This document shows, piece by piece, positions 1-7,366 of a DNA stretch of 64,000 nt; the stretch's first letter is position 1, and each line of letters opens with the position of its first letter. The notes beneath the pieces were generated by a model. That model worked only from the letters and a program-made list of their open reading frames with translations. It was not told the origin of the DNA and ran no database searches. The position numbers and the translations under genes were made by a program. This DNA comes from Bacteroidota bacterium. Lineage in GTDB: Bacteria > Bacteroidota > Bacteroidia > Cytophagales > Cyclobacteriaceae. Location: NCBI GenBank assembly GCA_018267275.1, contig JAFDYV010000001.1, positions 62,001-126,000 of the forward strand. Reading direction: 5' to 3'.

Positions 1-1
1 A

Positions 2-79
2 AATGGAGTGATCGTACAACCACCTACATTTGATGAAATTCGTGAACGACTAAATGAATCCAAATTAATTCTTACTTGA
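2..79 (+). CDS. nadV: C-terminal end of probable nicotinamide phosphoribosyltransferase (partial)
   Basis: Only the last 25 codons and the TGA stop lie in the window, and the reading frame is open to the left edge. The tail contains NGVIVQ followed by FDEIRERL. The C-terminus of nicotinamide phosphoribosyltransferases (NAMPT/NadV) typically reads NGK-(V/I)-T followed by (S/T)FDEIRxxAQL, which is a good match. That enzyme joins nicotinamide to PRPP to make NMN. The next gene, a PRPP-synthetase homologue, starts one base after this stop, and nadV-prs pairs are common, which supports the call. With so few residues the assignment is an inference from a short tail plus context. The same tail would be compatible with the related nicotinamide-ADP-ribose transferase (Namat) of phage NAD-recovery pathways. 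Confidence 0.5.
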   Translation, partial: NGVIVQPPTFDEIRERLNESKLILT

Positions 80-80
80 G

Positions 81-1004
81 ATGGAAAATCCCATAAGACT
101 TTATGCAACAAGCACCGCTCGACTGTTAGGCGAAGAAATCGCCCGACAACTGGGTTATCCATTGCATCAAACTCATGTAGAAAAATTTTCAGACGATGAG
201 TTGTTTGTCCGCTTCAACGAAAGCGTACGTGGGCAGGTGGTTATTCTAATTGGTAAGATTCATATGCCCTACGAAAACTTTTTCGAACTGCTGATGACCG
301 TGGATGCTGCCCGAAGATCATCTGCCAAGGAAGTGATTCTGGTTATCCCCTATTTACCGCACAGCCGGCAGGAAAGAAGAGACGGGCAACGCACGGCTAT
401 ATCGTCACGCATAGTTGCCGACATGATTCAGTTCATGGGCGCAGATCGCATCGTTACCTTGGATTTACACACCAATGCCATCGAAGGTTTTTATAAGATT
501 CCCGTAGATCCGCTTTCGTCTTTAAGGCTGTTTTTGGATCACATCAAACAATCGAATAGCGATAATTTGTGTTTGTGTAGTCCGGATTTTGGTGGGATCA
601 AAAGAGTCAAACAATACAAAAAAAAGTTAGATGCGGATCTGGTGGTTATGAACAAAGAACGCTTGAAAGCCAATGCGGTATCAAGCATGGAGATTATTGG
701 AGAGGTGAGCAACAAGAACGTCATTATCATAGATGACTTGGTCGATACGGCCGGCACACTCTGTAAAGCTGCCGATGTCTTGATGGAGCATGGTGCACGA
801 TCGGTAAAGGCGTACTGCACCCACGGAATTCTAAGTGGTCGCGCGCTGGAAAATCTTAATCAATCCAAAATGGAAAAGCTGTTTATCTCCAACTCGGTAA
901 TTGAACACATTTCGCATCCCAAAATTGAAGTTTTGAGCTGTGCTGGTATATTGGCGACTGCCCTATTGAATGTGATATCTAATAAAAGCTTAAGCGAAAT
1001 ATGA
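81..1004 (+). CDS. prs: Ribose-phosphate pyrophosphokinase family protein (PRPP synthetase-like)
   Basis: This 307-residue protein has the length and layout of PRPP synthetases, which transfer pyrophosphate from ATP to ribose 5-phosphate. Visible family motifs are FSDDEL (36-41) with NESVRG (46-51), RQE (96-98, nucleotide-binding loop), DLHTNAIEGFY (128-138, catalytic His region) and the PRPP loop IIIDDLVDTAGTL (215-227). It differs from housekeeping Prs: the flexible loop SRQERRDGQRTAI is shorter and less conserved, and the C-terminal subunit-contact region is degenerate. It starts one base after the probable nadV stop and overlaps the next gene by 4 bases (ATGA), so it is translationally coupled. 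Simplest role: PRPP supply for nicotinamide salvage. It could instead be an ADP-ribose pyrophosphokinase (Adps-like); the sequence alone cannot decide. Confidence 0.85.
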   Translation: MENPIRLYATSTARLLGEEIARQLGYPLHQTHVEKFSDDELFVRFNESVRGQVVILIGKIHMPYENFFELLMTVDAARRSSAKEVILVIPYLPHSRQERRDGQRTAISSRIVADMIQFMGADRIVTLDLHTNAIEGFYKIPVDPLSSLRLFLDHIKQSNSDNLCLCSPDFGGIKRVKQYKKKLDADLVVMNKERLKANAVSSMEIIGEVSNKNVIIIDDLVDTAGTLCKAADVLMEHGARSVKAYCTHGILSGRALENLNQSKMEKLFISNSVIEHISHPKIEVLSCAGILATALLNVISNKSLSEI

Positions 1005-1408
1005 TTAGTAAAGCAATTGAAAACTGCCTGCATCAAGCACGGATAAAGAGCTGGCCTAAAACTTACTGGGCTTTTGATATTCATGGGACCATTCTGAAGC
1101 CCAACTACAAACGCAATGAAATCAGTAGAGAGTTTTATCCCCATGCCAAAGAGGTATTGCAAAAACTAAACATTCGCAAAGACATCGTGAGAATTCTTTA
1201 TACCTGCTCATATCCACATGAGATCAAGCAATACCTTGAGTATTTTGCTCAACATGATATCTACTTCGACTATATAAATGAAAATCCGGAAATAGCCGAT
1301 GGCGGATACGGCTACTATCAAGATAAATTCTATTTCAACGTGCTGATGGACGATAAAGCGGGATTTGATGGTGAAACCGACTGGAAAGTTATTGCTGATC
1401 TGTTATAG
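1001..1408 (+). CDS. Small HAD-like protein with altered catalytic motif
   Basis: This 135-residue protein resembles the HAD phosphatase fold. A hydrophobic strand leads into FDIHGTIL (25-32), matching HAD motif I (DxDGT); the nucleophile Asp26 is kept but the general acid/base Asp at +2 is His. LYTCSYP (66-72) fits motif II (hhhT/S), and LMDDKAGFDG (115-124) fits motif IV with an Asp pair. The cap is minimal. DxHGT variants are seen in HAD members that are not classical phosphatases, so a substrate cannot be given. Its start codon overlaps the stop of the PRPP-synthetase gene, which places it in the NAD-related operon. A role in trimming a phosphorylated nucleotide or sugar intermediate is an inference from context only. 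Confidence 0.65.
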   Translation: MISKAIENCLHQARIKSWPKTYWAFDIHGTILKPNYKRNEISREFYPHAKEVLQKLNIRKDIVRILYTCSYPHEIKQYLEYFAQHDIYFDYINENPEIADGGYGYYQDKFYFNVLMDDKAGFDGETDWKVIADLL

Positions 1409-1424
1409 ATTTTAAATACATCTT

Positions 1425-2444
1425 ATGTTTGGACTAAATTTTAAAAAATTTGATGCCATGACGTACGTTATTCATAACGTCAATGGCCGCGTGAAGCATG
1501 AAGGCAAAGCGTTAAGCTTTTTTTATTTCGCACCTGTCTCGAATATAGTTGCGGTACCGCTGGGCAGTAGAGATATCCAGTTTATTTTTAATGAAACCAC
1601 CAAAGACTTTCAGACACTGACTATACAAGGGCAGATCACCTATGTGATTGAAAATCCGAAAGCCCTGGCGGAGTTGTTTGACTTTACGCTCCTCGATGGA
1701 GTCGTGCATCAGGAAGTAGAGAACTTTGAGAAATTAAATCAGCGCTTAAACAATGAAGCTCAGACGTCCACCTCTTCATTCATTCAAGGGCTTTCGTTGA
1801 AGGATGCACTGCGCAGCGCCAAATCCATCAGCGATCAGATTTCCAATGGATTGAAATCATCGCAGGCCATCAAAATGTTAGGCGTAGAAATTGTGAGCAT
1901 TGATGTGCTTGCCGTTCGCCCAACTCCAGAAATGGCCAAAGCCCTGGAAACGGAAACACGAGAAGCATTACAAAAGGATGCTGATCACGCAATCTATAGT
2001 CGAAGAAATTTTGCCGTAGAGCAAGAAAGAAGGATTAAAGAAAGCGAACTTAGTACAGAGATAGCAGTACAAGAAAAGCAGAAGCAAATCAACGAAAAGC
2101 AATGGGAAATAAAAATGATTGATGCTGATAAGGCGCGTAAACTGAGGGAAATGAAAATGGAAGCCGACCTTGCCGTGGAAGAGCAAAAGACAAGGTTGAC
2201 TGAAATCCAAGCCACCAACGACAAGCGAATTGCCGACTCGAAAGGATATATGCTGGAGAAAACACTTCAGCCCTATAAAGAGTTGGATTGGAAAACGTTG
2301 ATGGCGATTCAACCCGGAAACTTGACCGCAGTGGATAACATTGGCTTTGCCTTCCGCGAACTCGCAGAAAATTCCGGCAAAATTGGAACACTGAACATTA
2401 CGCCCGATTTGCTCGAAACGGTGATCAAAAATCAAAAGAAGTAA
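1425..2444 (+). CDS. SPFH/band-7 domain protein, soluble type
   Basis: The 339-residue protein has an N-terminal SPFH (band 7/prohibitin) domain at about 10-200, seen in ALAELFDF, the FI(Q/E)GLSL-type segment and the late strand GVEIVSIDVLAVRPTPEMAKAL. A highly charged region rich in Glu, Lys and Gln (about 190-265) follows and should form a coiled coil. The tail (about 270-339) contains YKELDWKTLMAIQPG. Unlike stomatins and flotillins there is no N-terminal membrane anchor or signal peptide, so it probably forms a cytoplasmic or peripheral oligomer. It lies 16 bases after the HAD gene and 4 bases before the NAD-kinase-like gene, clearly within one transcription unit. SPFH proteins usually scaffold membrane assemblies; its partner here may be one of the NAD-related proteins, which is an inference. 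Confidence 0.8.
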   Translation: MFGLNFKKFDAMTYVIHNVNGRVKHEGKALSFFYFAPVSNIVAVPLGSRDIQFIFNETTKDFQTLTIQGQITYVIENPKALAELFDFTLLDGVVHQEVENFEKLNQRLNNEAQTSTSSFIQGLSLKDALRSAKSISDQISNGLKSSQAIKMLGVEIVSIDVLAVRPTPEMAKALETETREALQKDADHAIYSRRNFAVEQERRIKESELSTEIAVQEKQKQINEKQWEIKMIDADKARKLREMKMEADLAVEEQKTRLTEIQATNDKRIADSKGYMLEKTLQPYKELDWKTLMAIQPGNLTAVDNIGFAFRELAENSGKIGTLNITPDLLETVIKNQKK

Positions 2445-2448
2445 GACC

Positions 2449-3372
2449 GTGACTGTTGAAAATGCCATCATAGTGGTTGGAAAAACTAGGCTTGAACAAC
2501 TGATCGAGCGGTTCAACACAAAAGCGCAAGCACGCTTTTATATTGAACATGCCGGAGGAGACTTTCAAGATTACGAGGCCGAGCACGATACCTTTAAACG
2601 TGCGTTAGACCAGGTCGTCAAAGTCACAAGTGCGCAGGTGAAGATGAAGCTGGTCGAAAGAAAGTTTCTGCCCAACTTCATGTTCAGTCATCGCGATATG
2701 GTAGTGGCTCTCGGCCAGGATGGTCTGGTAGCCAACACGGCCAAATACATAAAAGGCTTGCCGCTTCTAGGTGTAAATCCAGATCCAGCCCGATACGATG
2801 GCTTACTTCTCCCCTTTACTGAAAAAACCTACAGTCCTGCATTATTGCGAGTATTGGAAAATCGGTTTACCAGCAAACAGGTTACCATGGCACAAGCCAC
2901 CACGCGCGATGGACAGCAGTTGCTGGCGTTTAACGACTTCTTCATTGGTCCAGCTACCCATACCTCTGCCCGTTATCGCATTCGATTCAATAGTCGGTCT
3001 GAAAACCAAAGCTCCAGCGGCATTATCGTTTCCACAGGCGCGGGCTCAACCGGCTGGTTGAGTTCGATTTTGAATATGTCGAATGGCATACACGCGGCCT
3101 TTAGCCAACCAAAGAACAACTTAAGTTTGAGAATGAATTGGGATGAAGACCAGCTGGCCTTTGTGGTCCGCGAACCTTTTCTAAGTAAGCATTCACAGAT
3201 AAGCGTGTCGGCTGGGTTGATCACACCTGAACAGACGTTGCAGCTCGAATCACAAATGCCGTTCAATGGAGTCATCTTCAGCGATGGTATCGAATCGGAT
3301 TTCCTTCAATTTAATGCGGGGTGCCAGGTCGAAATTTCGCTTGCTCAACAAAAGGCTATGATTGTGCAATAG
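2449..3372 (+). CDS. NAD kinase superfamily protein with GQDG in place of GGDG
   Basis: This 307-residue protein follows the ATP-NAD kinase (PpnK/NADK) plan. It has ALGQDG (87-92) where the family has GGDG, then GVNPDPARYDG (108-118) corresponding to the GIN-GxLGFL turn, FND (161-163) corresponding to the NE/ND motif, and IIVSTGAGSTGW (192-203) corresponding to the DGIIVSTPTGSTAY motif. The catalytic Asp of GGDG is kept while the second Gly is Gln, and Pro-Thr of STPTGST is Gly-Ala. Canonical NADK makes NADP from NAD and ATP or polyphosphate. Activity may persist, or the protein may bind a modified NAD. It starts with GTG. A separate housekeeping NADK is expected elsewhere in the genome. Family membership is confident; activity is uncertain. 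Confidence 0.75.
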   Translation: MTVENAIIVVGKTRLEQLIERFNTKAQARFYIEHAGGDFQDYEAEHDTFKRALDQVVKVTSAQVKMKLVERKFLPNFMFSHRDMVVALGQDGLVANTAKYIKGLPLLGVNPDPARYDGLLLPFTEKTYSPALLRVLENRFTSKQVTMAQATTRDGQQLLAFNDFFIGPATHTSARYRIRFNSRSENQSSSGIIVSTGAGSTGWLSSILNMSNGIHAAFSQPKNNLSLRMNWDEDQLAFVVREPFLSKHSQISVSAGLITPEQTLQLESQMPFNGVIFSDGIESDFLQFNAGCQVEISLAQQKAMIVQ

Positions 3373-3443
3373 GACGATCTTCTGAGTTGACTCTTCCAAA
3401 ACTGCACGGATTAGACGATCTTAGCGAAAAGCTGAGATCTACC

Positions 3444-5033
3444 ATGTATTTACTCCTACCGGGCCGTCATCATTTACTCACGCAGTATCAATTCAACTAC
3501 CTTCTGGAGATTCTCCAAAAACCATTTGAAGAGACGCGCGATATTAATGGCCATACGCTTCCTTTTTCGGGTAAAATAGAAGCGATTATTTTTGCCGTTA
3601 CATCTGCCAACCACAGCAACACTCGCAGAAATCCGCTGCCGTTTTATATCCGCGCCATGGCACTAGAAGAATTTGGAAGAGCGTTGCCTGTTCCAGGCTA
3701 CATTTATGGCATCGATGACGTTGGCTCCGTCACGCATTTTTCGAGCTATACCATTAAACGTATACGACACGATAGTGATGGTCTGTTTGACCTCCATCCG
3801 CACAACACCATAGTGCTCTGCTCAACACCGGTCTTGGAAATGTATGAGCGGGATGGATTCAAAATCTTGCCGGTTGAACTCGAAGATCGCAAAAACTGGA
3901 CCCACAAAACCCAGCTGCCTTGGGATCTTGTTGAAAAAATTGCGGCACACACGGACTGGGAGGCAGACGAAAACATTCGGCAAAGAATACATCCTTCCTC
4001 TTATGGCATTTGGGTGAAGTATGCGTTGGGAAATAAAGTGCAAATGCTGTTCCGCGACAAAATGATTTCAGATGATGGAGATATCACCACCACGCGCGAT
4101 TACAACACCTATGTGCGGCAGATGGATGAAATTGCTAACCTCAAGTATCAGGATACTGCACCGCATATTCAGCCCGGACGAATTGGTGACATTGGATGTG
4201 CCGTTGGCTCCTGGATCAAGCTCGCTTGCCAGGATCAACGCTTTCGCGAATCGGATTTTTATGGAATTGAAGTAGCCCGCCAGCTCTATGATATTTGCCA
4301 GCAGCGCAAACACAACGGAGAATTCAAAAATCCGTTCGTATTCTTCTCGCAGCGCAACGCAGTTACTGGATTGGTGTTTGAAGAGAATTCAATGCAAACA
4401 ATCCACACTTCTTCGCTAACTCATGAAATTGAATCCTACGGCAGCCGAGCAGATCTATTATCGTTTATCAAAAACCGGTATGAAGAGCTTGCCTCTGGCG
4501 GAGTTTGGATCAATCGCGATGTGGTAGGCCCGCCCGATAAGGACAAATTGGTGCTAATGAAGCTAGATGACCAGGACGGAAGAAATGACGACTATGAAAA
4601 GTCGTTTGCCACCCGTGACGAACTCGCCCAATATTTGAGGGGGCTCTCAACTCTCGCCCGATTTAAGCGCTTCGCTGCCGACTTTAGAAAAAAAGAAAGT
4701 GAAACCATCTCATTTGAGTTCGTCTCCCAGCAGAACGAGCGCTACATTAAGCTCTCATTAAAAGATGCCTGTGAATTTATGAGTCGAAAAGATTATACCG
4801 ACAACTGGGAAAGTGAAATGCATGAAATATTTTGCTTTTGGGATTTCGAGGAATGGAAACAAAATCTAATTCAGTTTGGATTTGTAATATCTGAGAACTC
4901 CATCGCCTACACAAATGAGTGGATTGTGAAGAAACGGTTGGAAGGCAAGGTTGAGCTATTTAGCAACACAGCAACACCTGTAAAACTACCCTATCCCGTT
5001 ACCAACATGTTGTTAGTTGCCAAAAAATTGTAA
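3444..5033 (+). CDS. NMN-adenylyltransferase-like domain fused to class I SAM methyltransferase
   Basis: Counted from the ATG at 3444 (529 residues), residues 1-175 resemble archaeal NadM-type NMN adenylyltransferases. The features are the first strand MYLLLPGR, AVTSANHSNTRRNPL (51-65, like the GSAQxSHTxxNPF segment), and CSTPVLEMYERDGFKI (126-141, like TNNPLVxxLFxEAGYEV). The HxGH catalytic motif is replaced by TQYQ and the ISGTxIR motif is absent. Residues about 225-529 form a class I methyltransferase with motif I RIGDIGCAVGSW (246-257) and FYGIEVAR next. The frame is open back to a GTG at 3321, overlapping the previous gene, and a TTG at 3387 is also possible; the ATG sits at the start of the first strand. 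Last gene of the operon. I know no characterised protein with this fusion. Confidence 0.7.
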   Translation: MYLLLPGRHHLLTQYQFNYLLEILQKPFEETRDINGHTLPFSGKIEAIIFAVTSANHSNTRRNPLPFYIRAMALEEFGRALPVPGYIYGIDDVGSVTHFSSYTIKRIRHDSDGLFDLHPHNTIVLCSTPVLEMYERDGFKILPVELEDRKNWTHKTQLPWDLVEKIAAHTDWEADENIRQRIHPSSYGIWVKYALGNKVQMLFRDKMISDDGDITTTRDYNTYVRQMDEIANLKYQDTAPHIQPGRIGDIGCAVGSWIKLACQDQRFRESDFYGIEVARQLYDICQQRKHNGEFKNPFVFFSQRNAVTGLVFEENSMQTIHTSSLTHEIESYGSRADLLSFIKNRYEELASGGVWINRDVVGPPDKDKLVLMKLDDQDGRNDDYEKSFATRDELAQYLRGLSTLARFKRFAADFRKKESETISFEFVSQQNERYIKLSLKDACEFMSRKDYTDNWESEMHEIFCFWDFEEWKQNLIQFGFVISENSIAYTNEWIVKKRLEGKVELFSNTATPVKLPYPVTNMLLVAKKL

Positions 5034-5201
5034 CAAACTGACCGAAGCCCCAATGATCCGAAACAGCATTGGTAAACTTATAAAAATGCCACTGGTAAGA
5101 TTTCAGTTTATACACGCATCTGAAAATTTATTCTTAACTTTCACCTCCTCGTATTTGTCAACTAACATTAATAAAATTCTCAATCTGAATAGCATAAAAT
5201 C

Positions 5202-5828
5202 ATGACCCGAAATAGTCTGCGAAAAAGATTACAACAAGTTATTGCGCTCGTTTGTCTTTTTATAATTGGGGGTGGCTTTCTGTTTTACTTAGATCGAGAT
5301 TTGTTTCAGACATTCCGAGACTTCATACTTTTACTGGTTGCTATTCCTGCAGCATTGTTAACCGATTACTTTCAAAAGCGCAATAATTTTGAAGAAGCCC
5401 TTCGAAATCTTTGGACACAGATTTCCGAATCAGTGAACGAGGCCAAGCAATACACTTTTCGGAAAGACACATCAGAAGATGAGTATCGCAGAATATTAGT
5501 TAATTTAAGCCGGTCAATTGATGAGGTGAGAAGTGTATATAAAAATCTGGGGGAAACTAAATCCAACACCGGGTTTTACCCATTCGAGTCGTTGAAGATT
5601 ATCTATGTGCAGTTGGAAAATCTTGGATTCGGGAGATTAGATGAGTCTTTAGCAAAGGCCACACGGGATGAAATCGATCATTATTGGAAAAATTTTAAAG
5701 AGGTATTTCTGTGGGAGTTTGATAGGCCTGAACCAGAATCATTCAACACACCAAACCCCTATGGTAACAACGAGGTCAATAATTTTAAACCTTATTTAAG
5801 TAAGAAAAATGAAATTAAGTCTAGCTGA
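5202..5828 (+). CDS. Hypothetical protein with N-terminal membrane segments
   Basis: This 208-residue protein was not recognised. Residues 10-30 (VIALVCLFIIGGGFLFYL) and 38-55 (FRDFILLLVAIPAALLTDYF) are two hydrophobic segments, followed by a charged helical cytoplasmic part with LWTQISESVNEAKQYTF and KEVFLWEFDRPE. The arrangement of a short membrane anchor plus helical soluble domain is common in accessory genes, but no known motif was seen. It is preceded by a 168-base gap after the NAD-related operon and starts the AT-rich accessory run. It ends 64 bases before a possible small ORF. Function unknown; the ATG is the only sensible start, with continuous coding after it. Confidence 0.7.
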   Translation: MTRNSLRKRLQQVIALVCLFIIGGGFLFYLDRDLFQTFRDFILLLVAIPAALLTDYFQKRNNFEEALRNLWTQISESVNEAKQYTFRKDTSEDEYRRILVNLSRSIDEVRSVYKNLGETKSNTGFYPFESLKIIYVQLENLGFGRLDESLAKATRDEIDHYWKNFKEVFLWEFDRPEPESFNTPNPYGNNEVNNFKPYLSKKNEIKSS

Positions 5829-5892
5829 GGTTCTTAATCTTCTAACTTACCAAAACATCGAAATCAGACTTGTAACTACTTAGCTGATATAA

Positions 5893-6009
5893 ATGCATTT
5901 TAGTGATAGTCCCAGTTTTAAGTATGATAGTCTTCTTTATAACTCTGATTTTCCGTATTTGGATAAAAATGAGACAACCATTGAGCTGAGTGAAATTCCA
6001 CATTTATAA
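5893..6009 (+). CDS. Possible 38-residue small ORF
   Basis: An ATG-initiated frame of 38 codons ends with TAA six bases before the next gene. Its composition is acidic and aromatic (FKYDSLLYNSDFPYLDK), more protein-like than random AT-rich sequence. It may be a genuine small gene, an upstream leader ORF coupled to the following gene, or chance. No family was recognised and no ribosome-binding site is clear. Confidence 0.25.
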   Translation: MHFSDSPSFKYDSLLYNSDFPYLDKNETTIELSEIPHL

Positions 6010-6015
6010 TTTCAA

Positions 6016-7146
6016 ATGAATTCAAAATTATTTTTTACCAGCCATTTTGACTATCCAGAAATTACAGTAAGCATAAATTTTGTTGAACTGCGGAGAACAA
6101 TTCCCCCACCTCCAGATGATCACTATCAAGAGGTCTCTACTGAAGAGCGTGTACTATATACTCATGGTGAATTTGCAGATCTATTTCGCCAAAATCAACA
6201 TTTGAAGCCTGTTGTTGAGTACTTAAAAGAAAATAACTTAATAAGTTCGGAACCTAGAAACTCAAAAACCTCATTCGGTCTGCTTGTAGCAAAGCAGCTA
6301 TCAATAACAGTTGAAAATGGTAAAATTCTTACTATAGAGAAGAATGGTTATAAGTCAATATACTTATACACTTGCTACACCAAACAATCATTGCTCTCAA
6401 GTATGCATTTTTTTTGCTTGAATACTGAGCCCCTTAAGGCCATTTTTCCTGATCATGATTGTTTCATTGACTGGTTTTCAAAGCAAAACAATGAATCATT
6501 TGAATTTGATAATTTGGGGATTTCAAATAGACAGATTTCTATATTTACAATTTCTCCCAATGCTCATTCAGAAGAAGACTTGGAACCACTTTCTTTAGGT
6601 TTGATTGAACAACATGTTAAATCATATTATGGTGCATACTTAGACCGCGAACAACTTGCTCTTAAAGAATTTGCAACAGCATTGGGACACATACCCGATG
6701 TACATTCAGCCGTTTGCAAGCTAATTCCTAAAGGTAACAAAGGTGTTGTATTCAATTTTCAGGTTCTGGTCACACGTTCATTCAAGGAGGACGAAATTCA
6801 ACTTGATAAGTTAATTAATGTTAGACCCCCCTCGCTTTATAAGAAAGATGATGTTAAGATCAAGTTGGTTGATGACGAATCACAATTTGATAAAGGCGCC
6901 AGACATTTTTATCAAGCAGAATTTAGTATTTTATATCAAAAGATTTTCGTGGCCGATAACACTATTCATGTCAATTGTGTGACTAATGATCAAGTCATCA
7001 TAAAAAAATCCATCTCTCCGTTACAAGTACCTTATGAATTCTCTGAGGAAAGGTTTACATGGTATGAATATTTGAACAAGCAAATGAGTGATGACATTAG
7101 CCTTTACTTAGAGACTTTACAATTGGACAGGTCAAAAGCAAAATAA
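6016..7146 (+). CDS. Hypothetical protein, 376 residues
   Basis: No known domain was recognised. The protein has no signal peptide or membrane segment and looks cytoplasmic. Its N-terminal half alternates short strands and polar loops (SHFDYPEITVSINFVEL, RRTIPPPPDDHYQ), and the C-terminal half carries YQAEFSILYQKIFVADN and ends in polar helices. The next gene starts two bases after the stop, so the two are probably co-translated. The codon usage is AT-rich like its neighbours, which fits an acquired gene. Coding potential is good because of its length and regular composition, but nothing in the sequence indicates a biochemical role. Confidence 0.7.
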   Translation: MNSKLFFTSHFDYPEITVSINFVELRRTIPPPPDDHYQEVSTEERVLYTHGEFADLFRQNQHLKPVVEYLKENNLISSEPRNSKTSFGLLVAKQLSITVENGKILTIEKNGYKSIYLYTCYTKQSLLSSMHFFCLNTEPLKAIFPDHDCFIDWFSKQNNESFEFDNLGISNRQISIFTISPNAHSEEDLEPLSLGLIEQHVKSYYGAYLDREQLALKEFATALGHIPDVHSAVCKLIPKGNKGVVFNFQVLVTRSFKEDEIQLDKLINVRPPSLYKKDDVKIKLVDDESQFDKGARHFYQAEFSILYQKIFVADNTIHVNCVTNDQVIIKKSISPLQVPYEFSEERFTWYEYLNKQMSDDISLYLETLQLDRSKAK

Positions 7147-7148
7147 AT

Positions 7149-7337
7149 ATGAAGTTGTTTAAAAAATGGGTTCAAGAGCTTTCCGAAGGGCATAAGTTAG
7201 CAGATATTCATCGGTACCGAAAAGAGTCGGCCTTAAAATTTGTCCCATATGGTGATAAAGGTGGTCATATTTCGGTTAAGTATTCTAATCAGCATATAGA
7301 GTCAGAAGATAAAATGATTCTTGATGTCATCAACTAG
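7149..7337 (+). CDS. Small hypothetical protein, 62 residues
   Basis: This short basic protein begins two bases after the preceding stop, so it is likely part of the same two-gene unit. It starts MKLFKKWVQELSEGHKLADIHRYRKE and continues with a polar, strand-forming half (ISVKYSNQHIESEDKM). No family was recognised. The tight spacing and a charged N-terminal helix support a real gene, though a C-terminal remnant of a longer protein is also possible. Confidence 0.5.
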   Translation: MKLFKKWVQELSEGHKLADIHRYRKESALKFVPYGDKGGHISVKYSNQHIESEDKMILDVIN

Positions 7338-7366
7338 TTAAAGGATCATCATCTTATATCCACGCA

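Noticed and set aside
1968..2519. A long - strand frame of 183 codons opposite the SPFH gene
   Set aside because: It mirrors the charged coiled coil of the SPFH protein, has poor composition and lies fully opposite a convincing gene.
3321..3443. A longer N-terminus for the NMNAT-like/methyltransferase protein starting at a GTG
   Set aside because: It overlaps the NAD-kinase-like gene by 52 bases and adds residues unlike the domain; the ATG at the first strand is more likely, although the TTG at 3387 remains possible.
5017..5205. A + strand frame of 62 codons after the methyltransferase gene
   Set aside because: It begins inside the methyltransferase end, has low-complexity composition and runs into the next start codon; probably not coding.
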